Translations under genes and position numbers: made by a program | Assembly: GCA_027603065.1 (NCBI GenBank) | Contig: JADGJP010000058.1 | Coordinates: 34,122 to 98,121, forward strand | Reading direction: 5' to 3' | Source: Geranomyces variabilis | Lineage: Eukaryota; Chytridiomycota; Chytridiomycetes; Spizellomycetales; Powellomycetaceae | Length of the DNA stretch: 64,000 bases | Notes under the pieces: model-generated | Database searches by the model: none | What the model saw: the letters and a program-made list of their open reading frames with translations, nothing else | Told to the model about the DNA's origin: nothing | Shown: positions 34,586-45,749 of the stretch, piece after piece | How the letters are laid out: each line of letters begins with the position of its first letter | Position numbering within the stretch: position 1 is the stretch's first letter

Positions 34586-36486
34586 CTACTGCATCTGGTC
34601 GAGCCCAAACAGCGCGCTGCCGCTTCTCGTGGCTGGAGTGCCCGACTGCAAAAGACGGCACATTTCGTTCCATTCCTTCTCCAGCTGCAGCTGCAATTCG
34701 CGCTTCAGCTGCGCTTCTCTCGCGTGGTAGCGCTGCAGGAGGAGCTGCTGCTGCGCGGTACTAATGGGCATAGTAGCAAAGGGCATGGGAGCGGGTGTTG
34801 CTGTCGGTCCGAAAAGATTTGGCGCGCTTGCTGTAGCCCCCACAGGCGCACGTTTAGCCTTGGACCAGAATAAGTCGATCTCCTTTTGTACGTCGGAGCG
34901 AACGGCAGGAGATTCGAATACCCGTGTAGGAGCCGCTTTGGGAGCGAGTTTTGGCGAGTCCCATTCGGTAGAAAGATCGATAAGGCTTTCGCTTGTCGTG
35001 ACGACCGCGGCCGGAGCAGGAGGCGCGCTTGACGGGGCTTCGAGACTTACCCCGAATGTGGTTGTCGAAGAAGTCGTTGCAGACGCTGCCGGCAAAGACT
35101 CCTCGATAATAGTCCAGGAGCCAGAGACGGATCCTGGGGTCGCCGTCGTGACTGGCTTGGCGTTGGAGCTGTCATTGTCGGCTGCCAGGTCCGTTTTGGG
35201 GTCCGGCTTTGTGGACTTTTCAGTCAAGTCCAAATCTTGGAATTGCTGTGTCATATCGCTGACAGAGGGCGTCTCTGATGCAGCCCGCCCGCGCATTTCG
35301 GACGATGCCGGAGCAGCGACCGGAGCCGCGGCGGCGACGGCTGCCTTTTTGAGCGCGCTTGGTCGTGCGTTGGCAATTTGCAGGAAACCATCGTCGGTCA
35401 TCGTAGGAGCAGTCCTGGGTGGGGCCGAGGGCCTGCTCTTGACAGGTGTCGCTTGAACTGACGATGGCACCTGCTGTCCGATCCGAGCAGATTGATTCTG
35501 CCCTGAAGGGGGCACGACTGCTCGTGCGCTTTCTTCAGCGTCTCCACTTTGGTCGCTTTGGCTTTTCCGAATTGCTTGAGCAGCTTGTCTGTCCGCAGCG
35601 CCCCAGATCTTGAAGTCATCAGGCGGAGCCACGTCCGTCGCCGTTGGCTGCTTGAGCGGAGCGGGAGCGGCGGTGATGCCCGCTGGCCCGGCAACTAGCT
35701 TACCTTTGACGAACGTTCTGACCGGGGTGCCGGGCGCTGACGAAGCGGGCTGAGCCGATGAACTTCTTGGCGCGGTTGCGCTTGCAGTTTTGGCGGATGA
35801 GGGAGAAGAAGAGGCGGTGGTCGAAGCGATTGTGGTCGCGGCTTTGGCAGACGAAGAGAAGGTATAGATAGCGGTGGTTGGTTTGGTTGGTGTTGCGGCC
35901 TTGCCGTCTGGTCGCGCGTTAGAGGTTGTGCCGCTGGTGGGATCGTCCTTGCGCTTGCCACCGATAAACACAGTCTTAGCTCTGGGCGCGTCGTCGAGAA
36001 CAATGCGCGCCTTGTGTGCAGCGAGCTGCTGCTTGGTCATCATCGCTGGTGTCGGATTGGGTGCCGGCGCAGTGACCGGGCGGATGGGTGGTGCGGCGAC
36101 CGGGTTCGGGCCGCCGCCGCCGCGCAGCGTAGGCCTTTTGCTCATCATGTTGTTATAAGCTTCTGCGTTAAAAGCGGCCGTGAAGGCTGGGCGGCTGTGC
36201 GGAAAGAGAGCGTGGGAAAAAAGGAGTGAGGACAAGTCGTGGGAAAAAACAGTGCAACCAAAACAGAGTGAAGTGAGTACGTACAAGTTTACGCCTGAGC
36301 GGTGAAGGTTACCGTCGCCGATGGTGTCACTGGCGAGCGCTGGATGGGGTGTGTAGTCTTCAGCAGCCTGTTGGGAGCGACGAAGTTAGAGAGGGAGGGC
36401 GGGGCGCGCTGGAGGGAGAGCCGGCGGCAGGGACGACGTGCCTGCTTCGAGAATTGCAACCACTTGCTCGCTGCTTCGGTGGTCAT
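34586..36486 (-). CDS. Unknown 600-aa protein, Ala/Pro/Ser/Thr-rich with C-terminal coiled coil
   Basis: Two exons (36293-36486 and 34586-36194) joined by a 98-nt GT-AG intron give 600 aa in frame; the start has a good context (gccATGacc). The N-terminal 45 residues are basic with few acids after the first helix (TTEAASKWLQFSKQARRPCRRLSLQR), which could be a mitochondrial presequence. Most of the chain is low complexity, with small ordered-looking islands (KTVFIGGKRKDD, PPDDFKIWGAADRQAAQAIRKS, MTQQFQDLDL, SWTIIEESLP, LIDLSTEWDSP). The end is a charged coiled coil (LLLQRYHAREAQLKREL, QLEKEWNEMCRLLQ). No family recognised. Confidence 0.7.
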
Positions 36487-37199
36487 GGCGGATGGGATGG
36501 GAGGGGAAAGAAGTAGTGGGGAATGCAGGGAATCGAGGGACGGGGTCTTATGCAGTGCCGCCGGGAGAAGACAAGCACGAGCGAAGGAAAGAGCGCAGGC
36601 CGGCGGGTCCTTTTATAGTCGGGCGTCAATTGAGAAACATACAAAAACCTTTCTCATGCATACACAAACACGCTCAGCAGACACAGAGACAGCAGAAAAG
36701 ACACTCGGCGAGTACGGAGAGCCGAGAAACTTGGCTCTGAAGGCGAAGCAGCGGCAAACTTGTAAGCTTTTTTATAAGAACAGACCGTGAGAATGGGTTT
36801 GTACTAATAAGCACGTGATCATATCTCGCAGTCACGGTGACTCATCCCCCTGCACACCCTGTCTGTCGAGCAGCCAAGCAGCCAAATATACGACGAAAGA
36901 TTTGATTTTACAACATTCTATGAGGTTTAAGGGGTAGGAGATATGAGGCACATACATTCAATGAGGGGTGGGGGAAGGAGAGTGCAAGAAGGGATGGGTG
37001 GCAAGAACATTACAATATACAGGAAAACAAAACCGTTCCCAAAAGCCATCCAAATAACAAAAAGAAAGAAATAAAAGGCGAAACACCCAAAAAGATACGA
37101 CCCAGTAGGGGCCCTGACCGGCAGGTTCATGCGCAAAGTCTGCGTGCGTGAGTAAAGCGCTCGTTCGGTTGTAGTACTTCGCGGCTCGGTTTCGCAGAC
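36487..37199. other. Intergenic, no gene seen
   Basis: Upstream of the 600-aa unknown and downstream of the LRR-DH gene. It contains a TTTTATAG box (36611), a 13-bp inverted repeat AGTCAC-G-GTGACT (36830-36842) running into TGACTCA, and an AT-rich 3' region. ORFs look random. Confidence 0.65.
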
Positions 37200-40100
37200 T
37201 CATGAAGAAGCGGCGGCGGACGTGCGGGCAGCCACAGCCAGCGACCCGACAACCCGCTCCGCGCCCAGCACATACAACACACACGTGCCGTCACACAGCC
37301 GAGCTAGCACATCGCCGCCTGCGTTTCCGCCTGCACCCCCGCCGCCAACAATATCCACCGCCAGATCGCCCGCAAGCGTCCGTACCAATTCAACTTGGTC
37401 AGACGTCGGCGTGTTCACCATCATCGATGGCGTTGTGCTTGCAGCTTCAAGAATTTTCGATCCCGCGGTCGAAGTTGCTGCGCTCATCACCGGCACGAAG
37501 GATGACATGCGCCGGTCGGCAGCTGACAAGGCTGAGGCGCTAGAAATGCTCCCAGTTGGATGTTGTCCTGCCGCCGCTACCGCGGGCGCTGTTCCGCACC
37601 AGAGCAGCCGACCACCGACTAGATGGAAGGCACAAGTCACGCCGCGCACGCTCCGCACGCCGTGTTCAGCAAACAGACGTGGCGTAACTCTTGGCCTCCC
37701 CGCGTCATCGCTGCCATACCCATCTTCGCCACCACCAACACCGCGGCCGCGGCGCCCAACCTCATCATCATTGTCAAGGCGCGCCGCATCATACAGCTTA
37801 CCCACGCGCCATTCGCGGAGCCGACCAACACGCTCAACCTCGCACCGCTTGCGGCCTTTTTTCTTGGTAGTTCGCTCAACGAACCCCGTCAGCTCCAGCG
37901 CGCCTGTCCAGTCGCGCTCTACATACTTGACCACTCGCAAGTCCGCCGAAAAGCGCAGCCGCGTGTCCTCGAGCTCATGCAAGAAAGCTCCCCGGATCCG
38001 TGCAAGCACGCCCGCACCTGCAACACCCGCCTCAAATTCGCGCTTCCGCTCATTGCATTGCATCACCGCTGCAGCAACCTCCTGTGCTGCAGCCTCGCAA
38101 TCGCCGCGGTCAGCGTCCGTGACCGCTGTCGATTTCAGTAACGTATCGATCAGCAGCTTGTACCGCGGCAACCGCTGGACTGGCAGGATGAGGAAGCTCT
38201 GCAGGCTGATTTGCGACGCATGCCGCGGGTCGCGTTTAGCGCGAAGGGCAAACGCACGAAAGCGTTTCGCTTGAGGTTTAAGTGCACGCATTTGTCGCGT
38301 CGGGCGCGATGAGTACGACGATGAGGAGGAGGACGACGTCGGGAGGCCGATCGATTCCAGAAGGGCGATATAACCACTAGCCGCGTCGAAGTTGTTGTAG
38401 TATGCTTCGTATGCAACCAGTGAAGAGGCCATGGCCCGGAAGCTGGCGCCAAGCGGCTGTGCCGGGTTTGCAAGCTTGGTTTCAAAGTCCGGGAGCAATT
38501 TTCTACGAGGAAAGGAATATAATGCAAATCATAAGCGACTGAAATTCCATGCACGTCTTGATTGTTGCAAGAAAGCACTCACTCTTTGTGAAACTTGAGC
38601 AAAGTCAGTACGTTGGCGAAAACAAGCTCCATCTCCCGGTCGCCAAACACGCCTTCTTCGCGCAGCGGCCGTACGTAAATGTCTACAAGCGCGTCCAGCT
38701 CGCGGACATACGTCCGCTCCGTCGCTACAATCTCTTCCGCAATTTTTCGTCTACGCTCTGAGAGCGGCGGTGATGGCGGCGGTTGCGGTCCTGACGGCGG
38801 CGATGGCGATGGCGCTCGCTGCGGAGGCTGCTCGGTAACTTTGTGCACCGGCTCAGCGATTGATGGCGATGTCTTCTGCTCACGGTCTGCCGACCCCGCG
38901 CCGGCCAGCCGGCGCAAGTCTTCACTGGATCCAGCACGGGACCCAGGCCCTACTGCATGCAAATCGCCCACGTCCTGAAGATGATTCAAGAGCCGCGCCA
39001 GATGCACTTGGTACGTGGCACTCTTCATCGCCGCACCTCTTGTCGCAGTTGCCTCATCATCCTCCCTCTTCGCTAGCACTCTGCTTCTGTCCACATCAGC
39101 AATGCCTGAGTCAAAACTCGCCAGACTGCGGCCCTCCTCTTCAGTCGTTGCAAAACTCGCGTCGCTGTCGGCAGAGAAATCAAACGAAGCAGAGTCTTCG
39201 CGTCGCGATCGCCCCATTCCTGCAAGCATGGACTTCAAGTTGCCCGTGCTGTTCTGCCCACGCAGAGAAGACGGCCAGCGACTGTTATTGTTAAGCACAC
39301 CGGGACCAGCAGTGAGCAGCGGTTGCACAATCTTTAACATTGACGGCTCGATCGGGTTTTCATCAATCAGCAGTGTTTGCAGTGTGGGCGCTGTTGCCGC
39401 AAGGCACGGTGGCAGCGTGCGGAGGAAGTTATGCGACAAATCCAAATGTCGCAGTTTGATCAGAGTAGCAATCGCAGCGGGTACGATCTCATACAGACGG
39501 TTCCTGGCAAGGCTGACCATTTCAACGGATATGCAAGCACCAAGCTCGGCTTCCAGTCGCTCGATACCGTTGCCCGCGAGGCTTAGCTCGCGGAGCTGGC
39601 GCAACGCGCCGAGACCTCGTGGCACAGTGCGGAGGAGATTGTCCGACATATCTAGCGATTTCAAGTTCGGCATGCCATCTACTACCGCCGCAGGAAGCAC
39701 GGCAAGCTTGTTTGCGCGAAGGCAGAGACGGGTGAGCACGCGGCAGTGGTCGGCAGACAAGATGGGTAATGCCGTAAGCTTCCTGCCCGTGAGGTCGAGG
39801 GCCGTGGGAAGATGGGGCGCCTTGGGCGCAACTTGCGTGGAGAGCTCGTTGTCAGAATCATTATCGGACGGGTCGGGCGAGATTTGAGCCGGGGGAGAAG
39901 GCAAGTCTTTGCCATAGCGGCCAGAAACGCGGCGCGCGGCAGCAACGCCTGGCGATACAGCCACATGGTCAGCGCCGGCGTGATAAGTGGTGGGTCGGTC
40001 GATTGGGTCCGAGTGCGCGACTGTAGGAGAATCCGGTTTTGGTGGAAGCGGTCGATGACTTTGCTTTCGCGACTTTGGCGGCCGAACCAGCGGCGGCGGT

Positions 40101-40960
40101 GGCTGCGACAACGGCATGGCGGCTTGCGCCGAGTCGATCACAGAAGGAGGGGTAGGCGCTTCTTCCACCGGCCCGCCACTGGAAGAGTCTGTCATAAACG
40201 AAGAATTCGACTGCACGCGGCGTGGAGGCACATCGGGTGCGCCGGCGGGAAGCCGCACAACCTCCGTTGACGAGCGGTTAACTTCCAGGTTTACGGCCTT
40301 CCAAAACTCGTCACTCAATGGTTTGCCATCCGAAATCTCTTTAGGATTCTTTTCAGTCAGTGGCAAATTGAGTTCGGCCGAGCCCGCTTGCGGCAGTGGA
40401 GGCAAACAGTCAAGCGCCAAAACAGATGCTGCAGCAGCGGCGCCAGGACCTGCTAAGTCGACAATCTCGTCAACCTGATGACGAGGATTAAGAGGCAGGA
40501 CGTCGGCCAAACCACCCAGAAAATCGCCGTCGGTAACAGGGATGACGGGAATTTCGGGTACTTGCGGTGACGGCTTCGTAGGAGTGGAATCAGATTTGCA
40601 AGTGGCGCCAGGACTAAGCGCTTTCGCCGGTCCAGGCCCCGTCGTAGGTGACTTAAAAACAGTGGCAGCCACCTCAGCTTCCTCAGCGGCAGCGGCCGCC
40701 TTGAGAGCCAGAGAATGGTTGAGTTTGGGCAACGTGGAAGGGGCCCTGACGCCCGGCGGACGTGCAGGCGCCATCGCCGCTGCCGCTGCCACATCACCCT
40801 CATGCGCCAGCATGTTACGCGGCGTTTGACCGTCGTCGTTAATGGCGCGTTTGAGCCAGGGCCGCTGGCGGATGGTCCACACCCCCCTGGCGGCGATAAG
40901 AGTCAGTACGACGTATACAAAGCTCCACATTGAGTCCAGCCGCAGAAGGCGCGCAGTCAT
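37200..40960 (-). CDS. Leucine-rich-repeat RhoGEF-like protein (LRR-DH, possible PH), N-terminal hydrophobic segment
   Basis: Exons 38583-40960 and 37200-38502 (80-nt intron) give 1226 aa in frame. Residues 11-28 (MWSFVYVVLTLIAARGVW) form a hydrophobic stretch followed by basic residues and an ankyrin-like NDDGQTPRNML. A long Pro/Ala-rich linker leads to five or six leucine-rich repeats (VLTRLCLRANKLAVLP, LKSLDMSDNLLRTVP, LRELSLAGNGIERLE, LRHLDLSHNFLRTLP). Then comes a Dbl-homology domain (KIAEEIVATERTYVRELDAL, FANVLTLLKFHKE, FLILPVQRLPRYKLLIDTLL), the catalytic core of Rho exchange factors. Afterwards a PH-like region is possible (TGALELTGFVERTTKKKGRK...TCAFHLVGGRLLWCG). An in-frame ATG at 41365 would add a proline-rich leader that looks like UTR. 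DH and LRR are certain; membrane insertion is inferred. Confidence 0.9.
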
Positions 40961-41546
40961 GCTCTGTGCCAAGGCCGGCGGGGAGCGAGTGCGGCACAGA
41001 AGCAAGGCGAAAAGCCGGGGGTGGGTGGGTGGGCAGCGCCCTGAATGTTTAGGGTCGGGTGGCGAGCGGAGCTTGTAGTTAGCGGGGTATTTTACAGCGA
41101 GGCCGCGGGCGAGAGCAAGGTAAATAGCGAGGAGCCGAGCGGCAGAGGAAATTGAAGGCAGGCTTGCAGAGGTTTTGCTGTTGACGAGAGTGGTGCGCGG
41201 CCGGCGGTGGCGAGAGCAAGGGTCATATAGGTCGTTACGGGCCCTGGGTGGGCCACGGGTCTCGACTAAGGTTGGCACGGCTGACAAGGTTACGCTTAAC
41301 GGGAGTAGTGGTGGTGGTGGCCGAGGCGGCGGAGGTGCCTCTCCACCTGCAGAGTCTTCGGCCATTGCGAGAGCAGAGAGAGGAGAAGAGGGAGCGGAAT
41401 GCGGGAGAGCGACGAGGAAGATTCTTGTTGAGTGCAATTTTGCAAACTTTACAGCAACCAACCAAATCATCACAACTTCCACTTTCCTCCCTCGCTTGCC
41501 AGCTCCCTCCAGGACTACTTGTAAATATAGAAGCTATTACTGTAGG
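40961..41546. promoter_or_regulatory. Divergent upstream region, LRR-DH / coiled-coil gene
   Basis: About 585 bp, partly open in the minus frame of the LRR-DH gene. The proximal 180 bp next to the coiled-coil gene are AT-richer. Promoter role inferred. Confidence 0.45.
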
Positions 41547-42352
41547 ATGCAGGCCGACAGCAGGGCCCTCCAGCACGAGCGAGCGTTCGGCCAGCTTCAA
41601 GCTCTCAGCCAGCCTGCTCCTTTCGGTACGTGTTAGCGGTCTGGCGGAGTTTGTTGACGCGGCGCTCCGCTCTGCTCATCTCCCTGCAGACTTGGACTCC
41701 AGCGAGTTATTGAAAAACCTCGATCAGCTGCGCAAAATGCAGATTGATCTTGCTTTAGAGCATCTCGCTCTTGGAAACGTGCCCGCAGAGAGAGTGTAAA
41801 CAAGCAACAGCGACTTGCATCGGGCAGGCGGGACCGTCATCTGGCCTGACGTTTGTGCTTGCTCCCGAATAGCTCCTTGCTGGACATGGAACAAGACGAA
41901 GACTCCTCCCGTCGGTACAAGCGCAACGCGGAGCGCTTTGCTAAAAAGGAGGCAAACGTCAATAATCTGATGATTCGCGTGAGTGTCTGTGACATTCTTT
42001 GCAGGAGCCGCCGAGACCGTCCAGCTTATTCTGACAGTTTTTACCCCGGAATTCTCACAGCTTGAAGAACTAAGTGAAGCCATGTGAGTTGCGATTAACA
42101 ACAAGGTCAACGATGAACGTCTTCTCACAAGCCCCTGGTGTGCTAAACGCCTTCCCCTTCGCACATAGGCGGCAATTTCACTTTTCGATGGACGAGATCC
42201 GGGCAACGACAGCCGGCGCAGTGGGCAGCGAAAGCACCGTGGCTAACCCGTCCAACCTGACTGATCCACCTGCCGGCATCACCAGTAGCGGGAGCAAAAA
42301 GCCATCGCAGAGGACACCCAGCGTCGCGCTCCCAGCTGGACGCCCGCGTTAA
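41547..42352 (+). CDS. Small coiled-coil protein, unknown function
   Basis: Five exons (41547-41625, 41690-41795, 41873-41978, 42061-42083, 42169-42352) sum to 165 aa in frame. Helical segments are MQADSRALQHERAFGQLQAL, LDSSELLKNLDQLRKMQIDL, SSRRYKRNAERFAKKEANVN and NLMIRLEELSEAMRQFHFSM. The tail is Ser/Thr/Pro-rich and ends PAGRPR. The size and heptads resemble small subunits of tethering or BLOC-like complexes, but I cannot assign one. Its last exon overlaps the first resolved exon of the Cache receptor, on the same strand. A splice from 42220 to 42336 would keep frame and fuse the two, so it may be an alternative 3' end or the N-terminus of that protein. Confidence 0.55.
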
Positions 42353-44698
42353 AATTGCAAGAAATGAAGAATTTGGTGGTCAGCGCCGGTTACATGTTGT
42401 TTTTTTTGTCGCAGTGCGCGCGGAAAGGCATAATGCTGATGATCGGTTTGGTTACCTGTCCATAAGTGGCAAGCCACTTGGTCCCTCGGAGTGTTAACAA
42501 AAGTTTGGAGACTATCAAAAGCAAAAGCCTCAGTTATATTAAGCTAGCCTTGAGGACGTTAAGCCATTTCCCATCTATAGCAGGAAACGGGTCAAGATGA
42601 CTCACTCACTCGTGCCCGACAGCACCGAAGCGTGTTGGCTCCATTTCTGATTTTTGTGGCAGTCGCAGCAGTGGTTACGCCGGTGTGGATTCTTTAAAAA
42701 GGGTGTGCATTTCCTTTGAGCTCGTCCTCACTTCCTCTCCATCGATACGTAGGTGTCCACAATTTGGGACCTTAGCTCTGTTAAATCGACCAGCAGCCTC
42801 GCAAATGTATACTTCGACCTTGCACGCTTACGCGGGATACGTGGTGATGGCAGACTCAAGTTAGAGTTAACAAAAGCTTGGATGGACCACGCCATGCGGT
42901 GGACGCTCTTGGCTCCTTACCAGCAACCAGCTTAGCCATGTTGAGTAAGTGTTTCTTTCAATCAAAGGCCACCCGTTCTGAGTGTTCTTACATGCGCCTA
43001 CTGCAAAGACTATGAAAGCCTTTTGACAGAAAAACCCACATGGCAACTAATGGCACATTTGACGAAGATCTACGGATTAGGTACAGTTCCCGAAAAAGCT
43101 ATTGCGCTGATTTCTGCGGGTCTCACCCACCGCTGCCAGACCCGACTTCATGCTACACGGCGGAGTTCAACGCTGGAGCTGGGCCAAATCCCCCAATATT
43201 GGTCAACACGACAAGCATCACTCGGATAGCGGTTTCCCATTCGCTTGTTCCCCCGATGACAGAGAGCGCCCTCAGCGTTATGGACCGTTCCTTCCCGAGC
43301 GGACTTAAGCAATACGCTCTCAACCAAACATGTATGCCGAACAGTCTCACTAGGTCTCTCGCCGCTCATTTAATTGATTTTCGTCCCTTGCATTAGCTCT
43401 AGAGCTCGCAAACGGAACTTGGCCTCAGAAAACAGTTCAGAATAGCGATCTTACGTTCAGTCGCGGAGTTATGGGGCTGCTAAGACCGGTTCCCAGAAGA
43501 GGCCAGATATTCGCGAATGGCAAGTTATGGCCTGTTGTCCCGCTTTTTTGTTTTAAAGCAGCCGAGTTTCAATGGGAGAATTGAGCAACTCGCTGGTTTG
43601 TTTCGCAGTATTGAACACGCAAGGCGTACTGGGAGCTACGATTTTACAAGTTTTCCAATCACAAACCAATAGCTCGCAGTTATACGCCTGCGGGGCCACG
43701 CTTATTGTTGACACGGCGTGGACGGACCTTTTGGCCGACGCGGCGCCGACTCGTAGAAAAATCAGAAAGTCTTTGCCACCTAGATTGCGCAACTCATAAC
43801 CGATCATGGCAACTCCGTTTCCTTTCTCCCTTCTCTTCAGCGATCCTTCTGATGGACAACAACGAAGGAATGGACCTTATTTCATCCAGCAATCGCCATA
43901 GAACGTACGCCCAAGTACTCAAGGGCGCTAATGGCACCGAGACGCTGTCAGAAAGCGTACGCGCAGCGGTGTTGGCGCGGTATGGCGATTATAATACGCT
44001 TGCGAAAAAAGCCGGCGAGACGTTTGAAGCAGGCATCGATGGCCAGACATATGTGAGGGGGTCATTTATTTGCTGGTCGGGACTTGCAATTTTAGGTGTC
44101 ATGCATGCTGATTGTCTTGAGACTTTCCAACACACAGTTTCTTCTCGCCGGAACTGTCAAGCTCACGGCATATGAGGAAAATGAACTAGTATTGGTCATT
44201 GCGATCCCACGGAGCACCGTAAGTGTGTCGTCGAAATACTCCCCACGATTTGGGAGAGCATCTGAAAAACTGTGTTTTTGTAGATATTCTCCGAAATCGA
44301 CTCGGCACACACACACAGCATGATCATTGCTGTAGCTTTGAGCACGGGTCTTGGACATTTGGCCAAGGCGATGGGTTTGCTGACTCAAATGAATTTCGGG
44401 GCACTTGAGAATGGAAAGATTTTGGACGAGAGCAGTTATATATCCGAGGTGAGGCCTACGAAAACTTGGGGACAAGCAGGCTTTTTTTTTTTTTTTTTTT
44501 TAATCGTTTCCTGTCTTTCTTTTTGGCAAGATCCGAGCAGTGCAAAGCTCATTTTCTACTATGGTACTTGCTTTCGCCGGCGGAATTAAAAAGAATCGCG
44601 AGCTGGCGCAAATGAAGGGGAAGGGGATTCGAGACTCAGAGAAGAGAAACTCTGAGCAGCCTCAGACAAACGAAAAAGAACGGCCCCAAGTGACTTGA
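42336..44698 (+). CDS. Cache-type extracellular sensor with two membrane segments, no effector domain; start unresolved
   Basis: Eleven exons with consistent phases (42336-42375, 42415-42492, 42597-42682, 42753-42898, 43030-43331, 43397-43549, 43609-43752, 43841-44052, 44138-44218, 44284-44448, 44531-44698) give 524 codons. A short cytosolic part (AERHNADDRFGYLSISGKP) precedes TM1 (VLAPFLIFVAVAAVVTP). The extracellular part has N-glycosylation sites (NGT, NTT, NQT) and Cache-like motifs (RRGQIFANGKLWPVVPLF, NTQGVLGATILQVF, PILLMDNNEGMDLISSS). TM2 (SMIIAVALSTGLGHLAKAMG) leads to a HAMP-like helix, and the protein stops soon after (KERPQVT) with no cyclase, kinase or other output domain. No start codon is in frame before 42336. 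Cache assignment rests on motif pattern only. Confidence 0.55.
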
Positions 44699-44758
44699 GT
44701 TTTTCATATCATTTGACAAAATTGATTACACGTTAATGATGTTTTCGCAAGCTCTTTA

Positions 44759-45503
44759 TCACGCATCGTCAGCGCCCCGTGCCCTTTTCTTCTTCTGCAG
44801 CGGCGTCTCCAGATCCGGCGTCAATAGCGACGACGCTCGCTTCTTGACAGTCGATTTCTTGGTCCGATCTGTCGTGCGTGCTGGTGTTCCTCTGCTCGAC
44901 GACCCACCATTATCGTCGTCGCCTCCATCATCTGCCAGCCCACGATCCCGTCCCATCTCCAACGCCTGGAAATAAACATACAACGACATCAGTCGAATCA
45001 GCAAGAAGCCGTCATCCCATCTCCGTGGAAAGATTCAATATGACGTTACCTTTGGGTACGTGACACTACTCCGGCTGAAAAGCCGGTCGCCTTCGTTCAA
45101 CTTTGTCTTTTTTCTTGTGGCATGCGAGTTCAGATAATCGCTGAAACCCTTGACCAAGTTTCCATTGCTGGTTTCCTCGAGGTATGAGCCTTCGATCAGG
45201 TATATTTTGCGTTCCAAATCAACCTTATTGAACCAGATGCAGAGCATTCAGTGCATATACTCCGCATGGAATGGCTGGGAGGAAAGCGGAGCCCCTCACC
45301 AGTGATCTGTCCACGACTTTCTTCCTGCTTAAGAGCTCTTGCAGCTCACGCTCAGCCTCCTGCAACATGTGGTGGCTGACCTGCGACATGGCCAAGCAGA
45401 AAGGACCTGTTTAAGACCAGCAATAACGGGATAGGATCTCAGCTCGAGCCTCTCAATTCCTCTTACACACATTGTTGAGGTCGGCCTGCTCGGTTTGTTC
45501 CAT
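44759..45503 (-). CDS. EAF6: EAF6, subunit of NuA4/MOZ-type histone acetyltransferase complexes
   Basis: Small coiled-coil subunit of the NuA4 and NuA3 complexes. The start exon reads MEQTEQADLNN (45503). After an intron come HMLQEAERELQELLSRKKVV, then DLERKIYLIEGSYLEETSNG, NLVKGFSDYLNSHATRKKTK and GDRLFSRSSVTYPK, the highly conserved core. The last exon is acidic then basic (DDGGDDDNGGSSS, KKSTVKKRASSLL, QKKKRARGADDA), probably a nuclear localisation signal. Three introns. It is head-to-head with SDS22 and tail-to-tail with the Cache receptor (60 bp). Confidence 0.95.
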
Positions 45504-45749
45504 GTGAGGTCAGACGTGCGGGGACCGCGCGACGAAGTTGTTGCGAGTGGTCGAACCAAAACGGGAGGGGTAGCCCCCAAGGGACAGGGGGTTGGATTTT
45601 TTTTCTATTTACTTTTCTCGCCGGGTAACGGATATGGAGTGCCTATACAGCTTCTGCAAGCCTTGGCTTATCTGTGCTTGGCTTGAGGAAATGGGAGGCA
45701 TACAAAGCAGGCCAGCGAGCGCGGGCTTAACCGCACCATCTTTGCACAA

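Noticed and set aside
37222-39887. Long plus-strand ORFs (350 and 290 codons) opposite the LRR-DH gene
   Set aside because: They mirror the GC-rich codon pattern of the minus-strand gene, whose LRR and DH motifs are clear. The antisense products are compositionally odd Arg/Ser/Pro strings.
43550-43612. Apparent frameshift in the Cache receptor
   Set aside because: A 59-nt intron with a GTTTTA donor and TTTCGCAG acceptor restores frame and gives a good Cache-like strand, so no lesion is needed.
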